In this document: in pieces, positions 53,850 to 63,159 of the stretch
How the letters are laid out: every line of letters starts with the position of its first letter
Position numbering within the stretch: the first letter of the stretch is position 1
Source of the DNA: Bacillus sp. AFS088145
GTDB lineage: Bacteria > Bacillota > Bacilli > Bacillales > Bacillaceae_G
Reading direction: 5' to 3'
DNA: 64,000 nt
Assembly: GCF_002564465.1 (NCBI RefSeq)
Contig: NZ_NUUX01000044.1
Location: 61,451-125,450, forward strand
Notes under the pieces: model-generated
Database searches by the model: none
The model's input: only the letters and a program-made list of their open reading frames with translations
Told to the model about the DNA's origin: nothing
Program-made: the position numbers and the translations under genes

Positions 53850-54155
53850 ATGGAATCAACAAAAGTAAAACTAAGTATAAAAGATATCCTAAATAAAGAG
53901 TTTAAAGTTTCAATGCGAGGATATAATCAAGAGGAAGTGGATCAATACTTAGATTCAATCATTAAAGATTATGAATCGTTTCAAAATCAAATCGTAGCCC
54001 TACAACAAGAAAATGCAAAGTATAAAAAATTGTTGGAGGACCAAAAGAACACAGCTACACCTCCACCATCACCTTTTAATAATACGAATACTGATGTTCT
54101 AAAAAGATTATCAAATTTAGAGAAGCATGTTTTTGGTAGTAAACTATTCGAATAA
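53850..54155 (+). CDS. gpsB: Cell division protein GpsB
   Basis: DivIVA-like coiled-coil adaptor that shuttles PBP1 (PonA) between septum and side wall. 101 residues: N-terminal membrane-binding domain ([23 protein letters not shown]), coiled coil at about 30-65, then a linker rich in Pro and Asn and the C-terminal trimerisation helix ([13 protein letters not shown]). ATG at 53850 with GGGGTG; a GTG nine bases upstream lies inside the site. Its partner ponA is in this window. Confidence 0.95.
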   Translation: MESTKVKLSIKDILNKEFKVSMRGYNQEEVDQYLDSIIKDYESFQNQIVALQQENAKYKKLLEDQKNTATPPPSPFNNTNTDVLKRLSNLEKHVFGSKLFE

Positions 54156-54185
54156 TTTTAACTTAATTTATATTTTAAGAAAGCA

Positions 54186-54214
54186 TTGCAAACTTAAGTA
54201 TAATTTACTATACT
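54186..54214 (+). promoter_or_regulatory. SigA promoter of rnpB
   Basis: TTGCAA (54186-54191) and TATACT (54209-54214) with 17 bases between; the predicted start coincides with the 5' end of the RNase P RNA. Confidence 0.75.
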
Positions 54215-54221
54215 AATAAAT

Positions 54222-54630
54222 GTTCGTTTCAATATGTTCGGGTAATCGCTGCAACGCTTGACGTTGTTGAGGAAAGTCCATGCTCGCACAGTCCTGCGAT
54301 GGCTGTAGTGTTCGTGCCTATCGAAGTCATAAGATAGGGTAGCTGTGTATCAGCTAACGGCAGGGAACGGACCTAAGTCCTTTTAGGATATGGTTCTACT
54401 ACCTTTAAAGTGCCACAGTGACGTAGTCCTCGAAGAAATGAGAGGAGTGGAACGCGGTAAACCCCACGAGTGAGAAACCCAAATTATGGTAGGGGAATCC
54501 TTTCAAAGGAATTGAACAGAGAAAGGGACAGATTATTCTGTAGATAGATGATTACCACCTAGTAGTACGAGGCGAGAGCCGTTTGAAGTACGAATGGTAC
54601 AGAACATGGCTTACAGAACATATGAAATGA
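54222..54630 (+). ncRNA. rnpB: RNase P RNA, Bacillus type B
   Basis: About 410 bases. Universally conserved blocks are present: GAGGAAAGTCCATGCTC near the start, AGTGCCACAGTGACG, GTGGAACGCGGTAAACCCC, GAGAAACCCAAAT, GGTAGGGGAA, and the 3' ACATGGCTTACAGAAC. The order and spacing follow the B. subtilis type B molecule. It processes the 5' ends of tRNA precursors. Located between gpsB and rlmL as in B. subtilis. Ends are approximate. Confidence 0.97.
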
Positions 54631-54641
54631 TGAAACTGTTT

Positions 54642-54673
54642 AAAAACTCTTCATTCTATGGAGAGTTTTTTGT
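54642..54673 (+). terminator. Terminator after rnpB
   Basis: AAAAACTCT pairs with AGAGTTTTT around TCATTCTATGG, followed by T. Confidence 0.8.
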
Positions 54674-54769
54674 AATTTCGACGTAAATTGTTCATAATGA
54701 AAATAGGAATTAAAATGAAAATATGAAAAGAAAAGTTCATTCTTAGTTTGAATGAGATAGGTGGTTAAA

Positions 54770-55921
54770 TTGGCGAAATATACATTAATTGCTACTGCTG
54801 CAATGGGGATCGAAGCACTAGTCGCTAGAGAAATAAAAAGCCTAGGGTTTGAAGATGTAGTAGTTGAAAATGGTCGAGTATTATTTAAAGCGGACGAAGC
54901 TGGAATTGTGAAAGCAAATTTGTGGCTTAGAACAGCTGACCGAGTGAAACTACGTGTTGGTGAATTTAAGGCAACCTCATTTGATGAATTATTTGAAAAA
55001 ACAAAAGCCTTACCTTGGCATATGTTTATACCAAGAAACGGTCAATTTCCTGTGTCAGGAAAATCGCATAAATCAAAATTATTTTCAGTATCAGATTGCC
55101 AAGCAATCGTCAAAAAAGCAATTGTTGATAAATTAAAAACAATCCAAAATATACAAGGTATGTTAATTGAAGATGGTCCATTATTTCGAGTGGAGGTCTC
55201 TATTTTAAAAGATATCGTAACATTAACGATTGATACTACTGGTCGTGAAGGCTTACATAAAAGAGGATATCGTGTAGATCAAGGTGAAGCACCATTAAAA
55301 GAAACACTTGCGGCTTCATTAGTATTACTAACGAATTGGAATGCTGATTTACCTTTTGTTGATCCATTTTGTGGATCTGGTACAATTCCAATTGAGGCTG
55401 CATTAATTGGACATAATATCGCTCCAGGATCGTTTAGAAGCTTTGCGTCTGAAGATTGGCATTGGATCGGTAAAAAAAGATGGAATGAAGCAAGACAAGA
55501 AGCAGAAGACTTAGCAAATTATGATCAAAAACTAGAAATAATCGGTTCAGATATTGATCATCGAATGATTAATGTTTCAAAAGCGAATGCTGATGAAGTT
55601 GGATTATCAGATTCAATTGCATTTAAACAAATGCAAGTAAAAGACTTTACTACTAAATCTGAGTATGGATATGTTGTTACCAACCCACCATATGGTGAAC
55701 GATTAAACGATCGACCTTACGTTGAAAAGTTATATTCAGATATGGGGAATGTTTTTACAAAATTAGATACATGGTCAGTGTATTTACTTACTAGTCATGA
55801 GGGATTTGAACAATTTTACGGTAAACCAGCAACAAAGAAACGTAAATTATTTAATGGTTTCATTAAAACTGACTATTATCAATACTTTGGAAAAAGACCT
55901 CCAAGAAGAATCGAAGAGTAA
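54770..55921 (+). CDS. rlmL: 23S rRNA guanine-N2 methyltransferase RlmL/YpsC
   Basis: 383 residues. N-terminal ferredoxin-like and THUMP domains (to about 165), then a SAM-dependent methylase with DPFCGSGTIPIEAAL and the catalytic NPPYGERL. It probably makes m2G in 23S rRNA, as inferred from E. coli RlmL. The TTG start at 54770 has AGGTGG seven bases upstream; the GTG at 54761 lies inside that site. Confidence 0.9.
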   Translation: MAKYTLIATAAMGIEALVAREIKSLGFEDVVVENGRVLFKADEAGIVKANLWLRTADRVKLRVGEFKATSFDELFEKTKALPWHMFIPRNGQFPVSGKSHKSKLFSVSDCQAIVKKAIVDKLKTIQNIQGMLIEDGPLFRVEVSILKDIVTLTIDTTGREGLHKRGYRVDQGEAPLKETLAASLVLLTNWNADLPFVDPFCGSGTIPIEAALIGHNIAPGSFRSFASEDWHWIGKKRWNEARQEAEDLANYDQKLEIIGSDIDHRMINVSKANADEVGLSDSIAFKQMQVKDFTTKSEYGYVVTNPPYGERLNDRPYVEKLYSDMGNVFTKLDTWSVYLLTSHEGFEQFYGKPATKKRKLFNGFIKTDYYQYFGKRPPRRIEE

Positions 55922-55930
55922 AAAGGTTAA

Positions 55931-55978
55931 AAAGGTGTTCGCAATGTCTTTTCAGACGATTGAGGCACCTTTTTATTT
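55931..55978 (+). terminator. Terminator after rlmL
   Basis: AAAAAGGTG and CACCTTTTT frame a stem also using the TCGCAAT/ATTGAGG parts, followed by ATTT. Confidence 0.65.
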
Positions 55979-56047
55979 ATAATAACGTATTTCGTTAAAG
56001 TTTTTACGAACAAAACTTGAACAAAAATTGAATTCGTTTTGTTAGCA

Positions 56048-56266
56048 CTATAAATTTATTGCAGGTACAATTCTAAAACCATGATTTTTTTCGAGTAAAT
56101 GTGCAACATGCCAATTCGTTTCTGCAGTACTTTTATATTGAGTGACTAGATCATGGAATTCATCATTAGAGAAACTCTTTTCATGCTGAAGTAAATAAAG
56201 GTCTCTTACAACACTTATATCATCATTTGTATCAAAATTAGTCTGTATTAAAGAATATAAGTACAA
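56048..56266 (-). CDS. Hypothetical 72-residue protein
   Basis: Starts with TTG six bases after a strong GGAGGTG. Acidic, helical: MYLYSLIQTNFD, DLYLLQHEKSF, ENWHVAHLLEKNHGF-like end (TNWHVAHLLEKNH). Not assigned to a family. Good ribosome binding site and uninterrupted frame support it. It diverges from the oxidoreductase that follows. Confidence 0.6.
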   Translation of the reverse strand: MYLYSLIQTNFDTNDDISVVRDLYLLQHEKSFSNDEFHDLVTQYKSTAETNWHVAHLLEKNHGFRIVPAINL

Positions 56267-56434
56267 ATAAACACCTCCAAACTACCATTTTTAATTATTT
56301 TATAGATTTCCCGATAATTCGAATGTTATAGCCATTAGTTAATTTTGAAATATAATCATTTTTCTTTTAAATGAAAAAAGATAATTTGTTACAATTAATC
56401 TAGAAAATAAGCCAATTTAAAGGACTGATCTAAA

Positions 56435-57361
56435 ATGAAAAAACCACGTATTGGAATGGTAGGATTAGGCAATATTGCACAAAAAGCATATCTACCAATT
56501 CTTACAAAAGAAGAAAACTGGGATTTTATCGGTGCATTTTCACCAAATAAAGAAAAGCGCAAGAAAATATGCTCACAATACCGAATTCAAGATTTTGAAA
56601 GTTTGGAATTACTGGCAGAACAAAGTGACGCAGTTTTTGTACATAGTGCAACTAGTTCACATTTTGAGGTTGTATCGTATTTACTAAATAAAGGTAAAGA
56701 TGTTTATGTTGATAAACCTCTAGCAGCTACATTACCAGAATCAGAGAAATTAACTGAATTAAGTATTAAACTAAATCGAAAACTTATGGTTGGATTCAAC
56801 CGCCGATTCTGTCCAATGTATGTGCAGGCAAAAGAACAGGCAAAGAATATAGCGGTAATCAGATTTGAAAAACATCGAGAGAATAAAATTGGGTCTAATT
56901 CATTCGAGTTTACGATGCTGGATGATTATTTACATTTAGTTGATACCATTAGATGGTTTGCAGATGGAGAAGTTAACTTGATTAATGGTAGAGTCAAACT
57001 TACTCATACTAATCAATTAGAGTATGCTACTCACCAATTTGAATCGTTAAAAGGAACTACTATTAATTCAGTTATGCACCGAATGGCAGGAACAAATCTT
57101 GAACGCTTAGAATTAATTACTGAAGGGTCGATTATAAGGGTAAAAAATATGAACAACTTCGAAGTAGAACAAAATAACTCAATAAATAATTCGTTTTCAT
57201 CATCATGGGACACAACATTAAAACAAAGAGGTTTTGAGGATTGCATTAACCATTTTATCAATTGCTTAAACTCTGATGAAAATCCATCGATTAATGGAGA
57301 AGAAGCATTAAAATCTCAAATGATTGTTGAAGAAATGATAAAGCAGGCAAAAGGCTGGTAA
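56435..57361 (+). CDS. Gfo/Idh/MocA family oxidoreductase
   Basis: 308 residues. Rossmann NAD(P) motif GLGNIAQKAYLP (about residues 11-22) and the typical VDKPLAATLPE with the conserved Lys near residue 93, VGFNRRFCP. Such enzymes oxidise sugars or related polyols; the substrate cannot be told. Single gene with TTAAAGGA before the ATG. Confidence 0.88.
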   Translation: MKKPRIGMVGLGNIAQKAYLPILTKEENWDFIGAFSPNKEKRKKICSQYRIQDFESLELLAEQSDAVFVHSATSSHFEVVSYLLNKGKDVYVDKPLAATLPESEKLTELSIKLNRKLMVGFNRRFCPMYVQAKEQAKNIAVIRFEKHRENKIGSNSFEFTMLDDYLHLVDTIRWFADGEVNLINGRVKLTHTNQLEYATHQFESLKGTTINSVMHRMAGTNLERLELITEGSIIRVKNMNNFEVEQNNSINNSFSSSWDTTLKQRGFEDCINHFINCLNSDENPSINGEEALKSQMIVEEMIKQAKGW

Positions 57362-57591
57362 AGTTAACTAGAAAGTTATAAGAATTTAAAAGCGAATTTA
57401 TTTCGTTCAAAATATACAATTCACTTAGTCTTTAGGTAATCATGCCTTATTTCCCTTGCCTTTCCCTCACTTTTTTTGTATGATAGCGGGTAGAGACAAT
57501 TTTTAAATAATATAATGGATCGAATAAATTTGCAAAATTAAAGTTCTCAAACGAGGACTTTTTCTTTTTAATTTACATTTTGGGGGTAGCA

Positions 57592-59523
57592 ATGAGTCAT
57601 TCAACTAAATTACCTTTTGAGGTAGGAAAGCAAGACCAATTCATTGAAAAGCTAGGGGAATGGATTGGGGACGTTTTTTACGATTTATTACCAGATGCAG
57701 GCTATGAATTAAGAGATGAGCAAATTTTTATGGCTTATCAGGTTGAAAGAGCGTTTAAAGAAAAGAAAGTTATTTTTGCTGAAGCAGGCGTTGGTACAGG
57801 TAAAACGTTTGTCTATTTACTATATTGTTTATGCTATGCAAGATATACAGGTAAGCCAGCTATTATCGCATGTGCTGATGAATCTTTAATTGAACAGTTA
57901 GTAAAGAAAAATGGGGATATTGAAAAATTATCGAATGCTTTAAATTTGTCAATTGACGTTAGATTAGCAAAATCAACTACAAATTATCTATGTTTGAAAA
58001 AATTAGATTTACAACGTTCAGAAATTGATGTTTCGGATGCTGTTTTAGGTGTTTATGAAAATTTACCAAGCTTTGTAAATGATTATGGTACACTCCAAAA
58101 ATTTACTCCATATGGAGACCGTACAGAATATAAGGACTTAACAGATGAAGAGTGGGATACAATTTCATATGATTATTTCCAGGATTGCTCTACTTGTGAA
58201 CAAAGACATAGATGTGGACAAACTCTATCAAGAGAACATTATCGTAAAGCAACTGACCTAATTGTATGCTCACAAGAATTTTATATGGAGCATATTTGGA
58301 CGGTAGAATCTAGAAAACGTGAAGGTCAATTGCCATTACTTCCTAATCCAAGCTGTGTCGTATTTGATGAAGGACATTTACTTGAATTTGCAAGTCAAAA
58401 ATCGTTAACTTACCGTCTGCAACAAGAGACATTAAATACATTTTTATCATTTTTAATGCAATCAGGTACGCGTGAAAGCTTCCAACAATTACTAGAAGAT
58501 ACATTAGAAACGTACGATCAATTCTTTTTTGAGTTAGATAACAATACCGAAGAAGTTGAAGGATCTAGACGTTATAAACTGAATATGAATGAAAGATTAA
58601 TTAAGTTAGCAAGGAGATTAAAGTCTCAAATTAGTAGCATCGGTGATGAGTTAGTCTTTGAAAGTGAAATGTATACGATTGATGAATATCAGTTAAATAT
58701 TGTTGATGAGCATTTAGATGATGTTGAACGTTGCTTAAATTTATTTATTAATGAAATTACAGCGATTCAATGGATTGAGTATAATCAAAATGAATTAACA
58801 TTAGTCATTATGCCAAAGGCTGTAAATGAGCTTTTACAAGAAAAAGTATTTAATCAAAAAATGCCGATTGTATTTTCATCTGCAACTCTTTCTCAAAATA
58901 GTTCTTTTGATTATATCGCAGGTAGTTTAGGGATAAAAGATTACTTATCATTTTCAGTTAATTCTCCGTTTGATTATGATGAACAAATGAAAATAGAGTT
59001 AAATCAAGTTGATCCAACCAAAATTGAGGAAAAAAATGAAAAGATTATTGAGAGGTTAAAGGATAATAACGGAAGTACATTAATTCTCTTCAATTCAACT
59101 CAAGAAATGAAAAAATTTAAACTGCAAGTTGAAAAAGAAAAATTAGACTTCAATTTATACTTTGAAGGTGAAGAAGAAATTAGTTCGATTGTACAAAAAT
59201 TCCAAGAAGATATTAACGCGTCTTTATGTGCTGTTCATTTATGGGAAGGATTAGATATTCAAGGAATGTCACTAAGTCAAGTGATTATTCATGCGCTACC
59301 ATTCCCGCCAAATGATCCTGTATTCCAATCAAAACGTCAAAATTCACAAAACCCTTACTTCGAGATTGATGAGCCGTATATGTTATTAAGATTACGCCAA
59401 GGTATTGGACGACTAATCCGTAGTCATGAAGATAAAGGAAAAATCGTTTTATTTATTGAGAATGATCTAAACAATGAAACGAAAGATAAAATCTTAAACT
59501 GTTTACCAATTAATCCATCTTAA
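57592..59523 (+). CDS. ypvA: DinG/XPD-type DNA helicase YpvA
   Basis: 643 residues. Walker A AEAGVGTGKT (63-72), DEGH box (259-262), and four cysteines Cys134, Cys199, Cys202 and Cys208 spaced as an XPD-type [4Fe-4S] cluster. C-terminal LRLRQGIGRLIRS helicase motif. Unlike dinG in this window it has no exonuclease domain. Start ATG with GGGGGT; a TTG 12 bases upstream is inside the site. Confidence 0.92.
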   Translation: MSHSTKLPFEVGKQDQFIEKLGEWIGDVFYDLLPDAGYELRDEQIFMAYQVERAFKEKKVIFAEAGVGTGKTFVYLLYCLCYARYTGKPAIIACADESLIEQLVKKNGDIEKLSNALNLSIDVRLAKSTTNYLCLKKLDLQRSEIDVSDAVLGVYENLPSFVNDYGTLQKFTPYGDRTEYKDLTDEEWDTISYDYFQDCSTCEQRHRCGQTLSREHYRKATDLIVCSQEFYMEHIWTVESRKREGQLPLLPNPSCVVFDEGHLLEFASQKSLTYRLQQETLNTFLSFLMQSGTRESFQQLLEDTLETYDQFFFELDNNTEEVEGSRRYKLNMNERLIKLARRLKSQISSIGDELVFESEMYTIDEYQLNIVDEHLDDVERCLNLFINEITAIQWIEYNQNELTLVIMPKAVNELLQEKVFNQKMPIVFSSATLSQNSSFDYIAGSLGIKDYLSFSVNSPFDYDEQMKIELNQVDPTKIEEKNEKIIERLKDNNGSTLILFNSTQEMKKFKLQVEKEKLDFNLYFEGEEEISSIVQKFQEDINASLCAVHLWEGLDIQGMSLSQVIIHALPFPPNDPVFQSKRQNSQNPYFEIDEPYMLLRLRQGIGRLIRSHEDKGKIVLFIENDLNNETKDKILNCLPINPS

Positions 59524-59551
59524 AAAGCTAGCATTCGCTAGCTTTTTTTAA
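59522..59551. terminator. Terminator after ypvA, bidirectional
   Basis: AAAAAGCTAGC pairs with GCTAGCTTTTT around ATTC between convergent genes. Same GCTAGC stem as at 49777-49808. Confidence 0.88.
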
Positions 59552-60168
59552 TTACAAATTCCAACTCTAGATTTACTAAAATTGCATTCGAAAAATTCCT
59601 TAAATGCGAAAAAAGCTGTATCTCCAGTTGTTATACGATGGCCATTAATTGGTAAATAATTCTTTTCAACACGAATATTTTTAGTTATTGGACCATCTGG
59701 TAAGTAAGTTGGGCAAATAATCGTCCAATTTAACTGACTTTCATTTAATAAGTTATAAGCTTTTTCATGATCGGTTGCTGCAGTTGTTGATTTGCGTTTT
59801 GATTCAGAGCTTTTATAACGTAGAATGGTTGAATCTACTCTTGATTGTAAAATACCAGCAGTTCCAATTGTAATGATCCTATCTATTTTTTTCATTTCAA
59901 GAAGAGGGATTAGTAGTCCCATTGTTTTAGATAAAATATTCTCACCTCCAGTATTTAAGGCAGAAATTACTCCATCAACGTTTTCTAAAGCTAAATTTAA
60001 ATCTTTTTCATTTAGCGTATTTCCTTTTAAAACTGTAAGAGCTTCATGATGAATCGTTATTTTTTGTTCATCTCTTACTAAAGCAATTACTTCACATTTA
60101 GCCTCTAATAATAAATCCACTAAAAAAGAACCAACTCTTCCAGTTGCTCCTAATAATAATATTTTCAT
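59548..60168 (-). CDS. NAD(P)-binding atypical SDR protein (NmrA/YwnB type)
   Basis: 206 residues with N-terminal LLGATGRVGSFLVDLLL dinucleotide-binding motif and IITIGTAGIL, NWTIICPTYLPDGP. Matches the YwnB/BLVRB-like short family of NAD(P)H-binding proteins, with no catalytic Tyr-Lys pair. CAAGGTGAT precedes the ATG. Substrate unknown. Confidence 0.85.
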   Translation of the reverse strand: MKILLLGATGRVGSFLVDLLLEAKCEVIALVRDEQKITIHHEALTVLKGNTLNEKDLNLALENVDGVISALNTGGENILSKTMGLLIPLLEMKKIDRIITIGTAGILQSRVDSTILRYKSSESKRKSTTAATDHEKAYNLLNESQLNWTIICPTYLPDGPITKNIRVEKNYLPINGHRITTGDTAFFAFKEFFECNFSKSRVGICN

Positions 60169-60337
60169 AACATCACCTTGCTGTATTGTACAATATTTTT
60201 ATTGATTATGTCTTTTATATAAACTTAATCACATGATTTCTGAAAATGAAAGTGCTTTTAAAGCTTAATATTAATTCAATTTAAAAGTTATGATAGAATG
60301 ATATTAACATCCTAAAATTTAGAAATGAGGGGTAAAT

Positions 60338-61852
60338 ATGGCAATTAATAAAATCCAAGAAGAATTTACTGACTATTTAAAGAAGATCGAAAATTATAAT
60401 GAAGCAATTAATGTTATGTACTGGGACCTAAGAACGGGAGCGCCTAAAAATGGAGCTGAACAAAGATCAAATGTCATCAGTGAGCTTTCAGCAGAAGTAT
60501 TTGAAATGACAACATCAAGTACGATGGAAAACTATTTAAATTTATTGGAAAAAGAGATAGGCACAGGAAACTTAAGTGAAATCATTGAAAAATCTGTTAA
60601 GGAATGTAGAAAAAATTATGATTTAAACTGTAAAATCCCTAAAAATGAATATGCAGAATATGTAAAGCTTTGTTCATTAAGTGAAAATGCTTGGGAAGAC
60701 GCTAAAACTGAAGGTGACTTTAGTAAGTTCCAACCATATTTAGAGAAAATTGTAGCAATGAAAAAGCAATTCATTGAATATTGGGGCTACAAGGATAAGA
60801 AATATGATACATTATTAAGTTTTTATGAACCTGGTATGACAACTGGGAAGCTTGATGAAGTTTTTGGTAAAGTAAGAGAAAGTCTTGTACCATTAGTTGC
60901 GAAAATTTCAAATTCGCAAACTAAACTAATTCGCGAAGAATTGTCACAACCGATTTCAATTGCTCTTCAAAAAGAAGTTAGTGAAGAGATACTTGTAAAA
61001 TTAGGTTATAATTTCGATTCTGGTCGTTTAGATGAAACAGTTCATCCATTTCAGATTACTTTAAATCCTGGTGATGTTCGTGTAACAACGAAATATATAG
61101 AAGATAACTTTATGAGCGCGCTTTTTGGAACCATTCACGAATGTGGCCATGCACTCTATGAGCAAAATTTATCAGCGAATTTAATTGGGACACCATTATG
61201 TGAAGGTGCATCGATGGGGATTCATGAGTCTCAATCATTATTCTTTGAAAATATGATTGGAAGAAGTAAAGAGTTTTGGGAAGCTCAGTATGAAAGCTTA
61301 ATTGCAAAAACTGGTGAGTATTTTAAAAATTTATCGGTAGAAGAATTTTATAAAGCAATAAATCATAGTGAACCATCGTTAATTCGAATTGAAGCGGACG
61401 AATGTACATACCAATTGCATATAATGGTTCGATATGAAATTGAAAAAGAACTGTTTGATGGTGATTTACAAGTAAAGGATTTGCCAAAAGTATGGAATGA
61501 TAAAATGGAAGAATACTTAGGTATCATTCCATCAAACGATCGAGAAGGAGTTCTTCAAGATGTTCACTGGGCAGGTGGAGATTTTGGTTATTTTCCTTCG
61601 TATGCATTAGGTGCGATGTATGCAGCACAGTTTAAGCATAAAATGAAACAGGATTTAAGCGATTATGAAACAATCTTAAAAAGCGGCGAGATTCATCAAA
61701 TTGTTAATTGGCTAACCCTTAATATTCACCAATATGGAAAACTAAAAGAACCGAAAGAATTATTAGTAGATGTTACAGGTGAAGATTTAAATGTAAAATA
61801 CTTTATTGATTACTTAGAAGATAAATACTCTAAATTGTATAATTTAGTATAA
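60338..61852 (+). CDS. ypwA: Thermostable carboxypeptidase, M32 family (YpwA)
   Basis: Zinc metallocarboxypeptidase of 504 residues, usual size. HECGH at residues 267-271 binds zinc (His267, His271, catalytic Glu268) with a further Glu downstream (HESQSLFFEN). DPG-like and HPF motifs (VHPFQIT, GDVRVTT) are present. ATG with GAGGGG. Follows ypvA as in B. subtilis. Confidence 0.95.
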   Translation: MAINKIQEEFTDYLKKIENYNEAINVMYWDLRTGAPKNGAEQRSNVISELSAEVFEMTTSSTMENYLNLLEKEIGTGNLSEIIEKSVKECRKNYDLNCKIPKNEYAEYVKLCSLSENAWEDAKTEGDFSKFQPYLEKIVAMKKQFIEYWGYKDKKYDTLLSFYEPGMTTGKLDEVFGKVRESLVPLVAKISNSQTKLIREELSQPISIALQKEVSEEILVKLGYNFDSGRLDETVHPFQITLNPGDVRVTTKYIEDNFMSALFGTIHECGHALYEQNLSANLIGTPLCEGASMGIHESQSLFFENMIGRSKEFWEAQYESLIAKTGEYFKNLSVEEFYKAINHSEPSLIRIEADECTYQLHIMVRYEIEKELFDGDLQVKDLPKVWNDKMEEYLGIIPSNDREGVLQDVHWAGGDFGYFPSYALGAMYAAQFKHKMKQDLSDYETILKSGEIHQIVNWLTLNIHQYGKLKEPKELLVDVTGEDLNVKYFIDYLEDKYSKLYNLV

Positions 61853-62001
61853 TCTAATTCGTATGGATGGAGGTTGTTAAGAACCTCCCCATATTCATTA
61901 TTAAAGAAATCATAAATAAATGATTAATTCCAAGTTATTATTTTTATATGTTTTTTTAATAAGTTCAAAGAATAGACATAATTAGATATTTAATTAATTA
62001 C

Positions 62002-62040
62002 TTTTTTATAGTATTATAGATAAAAATGAAAGCGTGTTCA
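62002..62040 (+). repeat. 39-bp direct repeat with cre-like box, copy 1
   Basis: Perfect copy of 62148-62186. The repeat runs from a T tract through TATAGTATTATAG to TGAAAGCGTGTTCA. The last 15 bases (62026-62040) match the CcpA operator consensus WTGNAARCGNWWWCA at all but one position. Confidence 0.85.
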
Positions 62041-62147
62041 CAATTGCTTATTAAGAAGAGTTGAATTTAATTAGGTGAAATATTGAAGATCTAAAGTAAC
62101 TGAAATTAAGTTCAAAAAATATTCACATTTAGAAAGTCTTAAGATAT

Positions 62148-62186
62148 TTTTTTATAGTATTATAGATAAAAATGAAAGCGTGTTCA
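62148..62186 (+). repeat. 39-bp direct repeat with cre-like box, copy 2
   Basis: Second copy, 28 bases before the ATG of the Spo0E-like gene. It holds a -10-like TATTAT (62158-62163), and the cre-like box (62172-62186) would lie over the transcription start. The region around is AT-rich and without genes. Confidence 0.85.
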
Positions 62187-62213
62187 TACTTTTTTGAAAA
62201 GGAGGTAATTTGA

Positions 62214-62417
62214 ATGTTTTTTAGGACAGCCAGATCTTTAGAACGAAATATTGAAGAAAAACGAATCAAGTTGCAAGAAGCTCAAAATCAAAATAATGAC
62301 AATCATCAAGAAGTAGTAAAGATTCGTCATCAGTTGGACACTGATTTAAGAGAACTACAGAAATTATTGAAAACGGTTGCAGTTAAACAATCAAAAATTA
62401 ATATTAAACCAATATGA
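62214..62417 (+). CDS. Spo0E-like small coiled protein
   Basis: 67 residues, two helices: NIEEKRIKLQEAQ and KIRHQLDTDLRELQKLL. The layout resembles Spo0E-type aspartyl phosphatases that act on Spo0A-P, whose core is SQELD; here the equivalent is RHQLD, lacking the Ser. It might be inactive or an unrelated coiled coil. GGAGGT gives strong translation. Its promoter region has two cre-like boxes. Confidence 0.5.
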   Translation: MFFRTARSLERNIEEKRIKLQEAQNQNNDNHQEVVKIRHQLDTDLRELQKLLKTVAVKQSKINIKPI

Positions 62418-62429
62418 AAAATAGTACAT

Positions 62430-62463
62430 AGACCACAAAATATTTTTTGTGGTCTTATTTTTT
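62430..62463 (+). terminator. Terminator after Spo0E-like gene
   Basis: AGACCACAAAA pairs with TTTTGTGGTCT around TATT, then TATTTTTTT. Confidence 0.85.
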
Positions 62464-62635
62464 TCGTAGTGGAAAAAAATCACCTCATTTATTCAAAAAT
62501 GCTAATTATGTAGCTTGTATAAAAAAATTAAGACAAATAGTTAAAAATCACTAATCAAAATCAAAATTCCATAAGTATAATAGAGTATATCGATTAATAT
62601 CCATTTTTTTATAAAAATGTGGAATGAGGTTCTAG

Positions 62636-63097
62636 ATGGATTTTGAACTGGCAAGTCGTATTAGAAGATTGTTTGCAGCTTGGATCGATGGCTCTATAAA
62701 TCTTTTATTTTCTAAACTGGGGTTACTAATACTTGGGTTAGAAAGTAAAGACATTTTGGATTTATTTATGTTTAGTAGTAAGCAGCTGTTTCTATATTCA
62801 ATTTGGTCGCTACTATTTATTTTCCTATTTTATGTCATAGTACCAACCTATATTTGGAACGGACAAACAATAGGAAAAAGATTATTAAGTATTATGGTTG
62901 TGAGGGATACAGATGACTTAGTTGATTTCAAAACAATGACATTACGTTCGATATTCGCTTTTGGTTGTCAGCTAAATTTGCCAATATTTATAGAAGCAAT
63001 CGGAATTTTGTATCTAATAGATCTATTTTTTATCTTCCGAAAAGATCGGAAAACATTGCATGATTTAATCGCTAAAACGAAGGTTGTTTATTATTAA
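62636..63097 (+). CDS. RDD family membrane protein
   Basis: 153 residues with the RDD hallmarks: SRIRRLFAAWIDGSIN near the start, then hydrophobic segments at about 60-80 and 105-130, and GQTIGKRLLSIMVV between them, ending DRKTLHDLIAKTKVV. RDD proteins are small poorly defined membrane proteins, some transport-related. GAATGAGGT precedes the ATG. Confidence 0.85.
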   Translation: MDFELASRIRRLFAAWIDGSINLLFSKLGLLILGLESKDILDLFMFSSKQLFLYSIWSLLFIFLFYVIVPTYIWNGQTIGKRLLSIMVVRDTDDLVDFKTMTLRSIFAFGCQLNLPIFIEAIGILYLIDLFFIFRKDRKTLHDLIAKTKVVYY

Positions 63098-63103
63098 TAG
63101 CAC

Positions 63104-63149
63104 TAAAAAATACCCTTTAAAGCTATTTTCAAGCTTTAAAGGGTATTTA
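63104..63149. terminator. Bidirectional terminator between RDD and AHSA1 genes
   Basis: A 17-bp stem, AAATACCCTTTAAAGCT with its reverse complement, around ATTTTCA. Confidence 0.85.
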
Positions 63150-63159
63150 TCTATTTATT

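Noticed and set aside
56435-57361. Sugar catabolic operon around the Gfo/Idh/MocA gene
   Set aside because: Neighbours are unrelated (hypothetical gene, helicase); no transporter or kinase is close.
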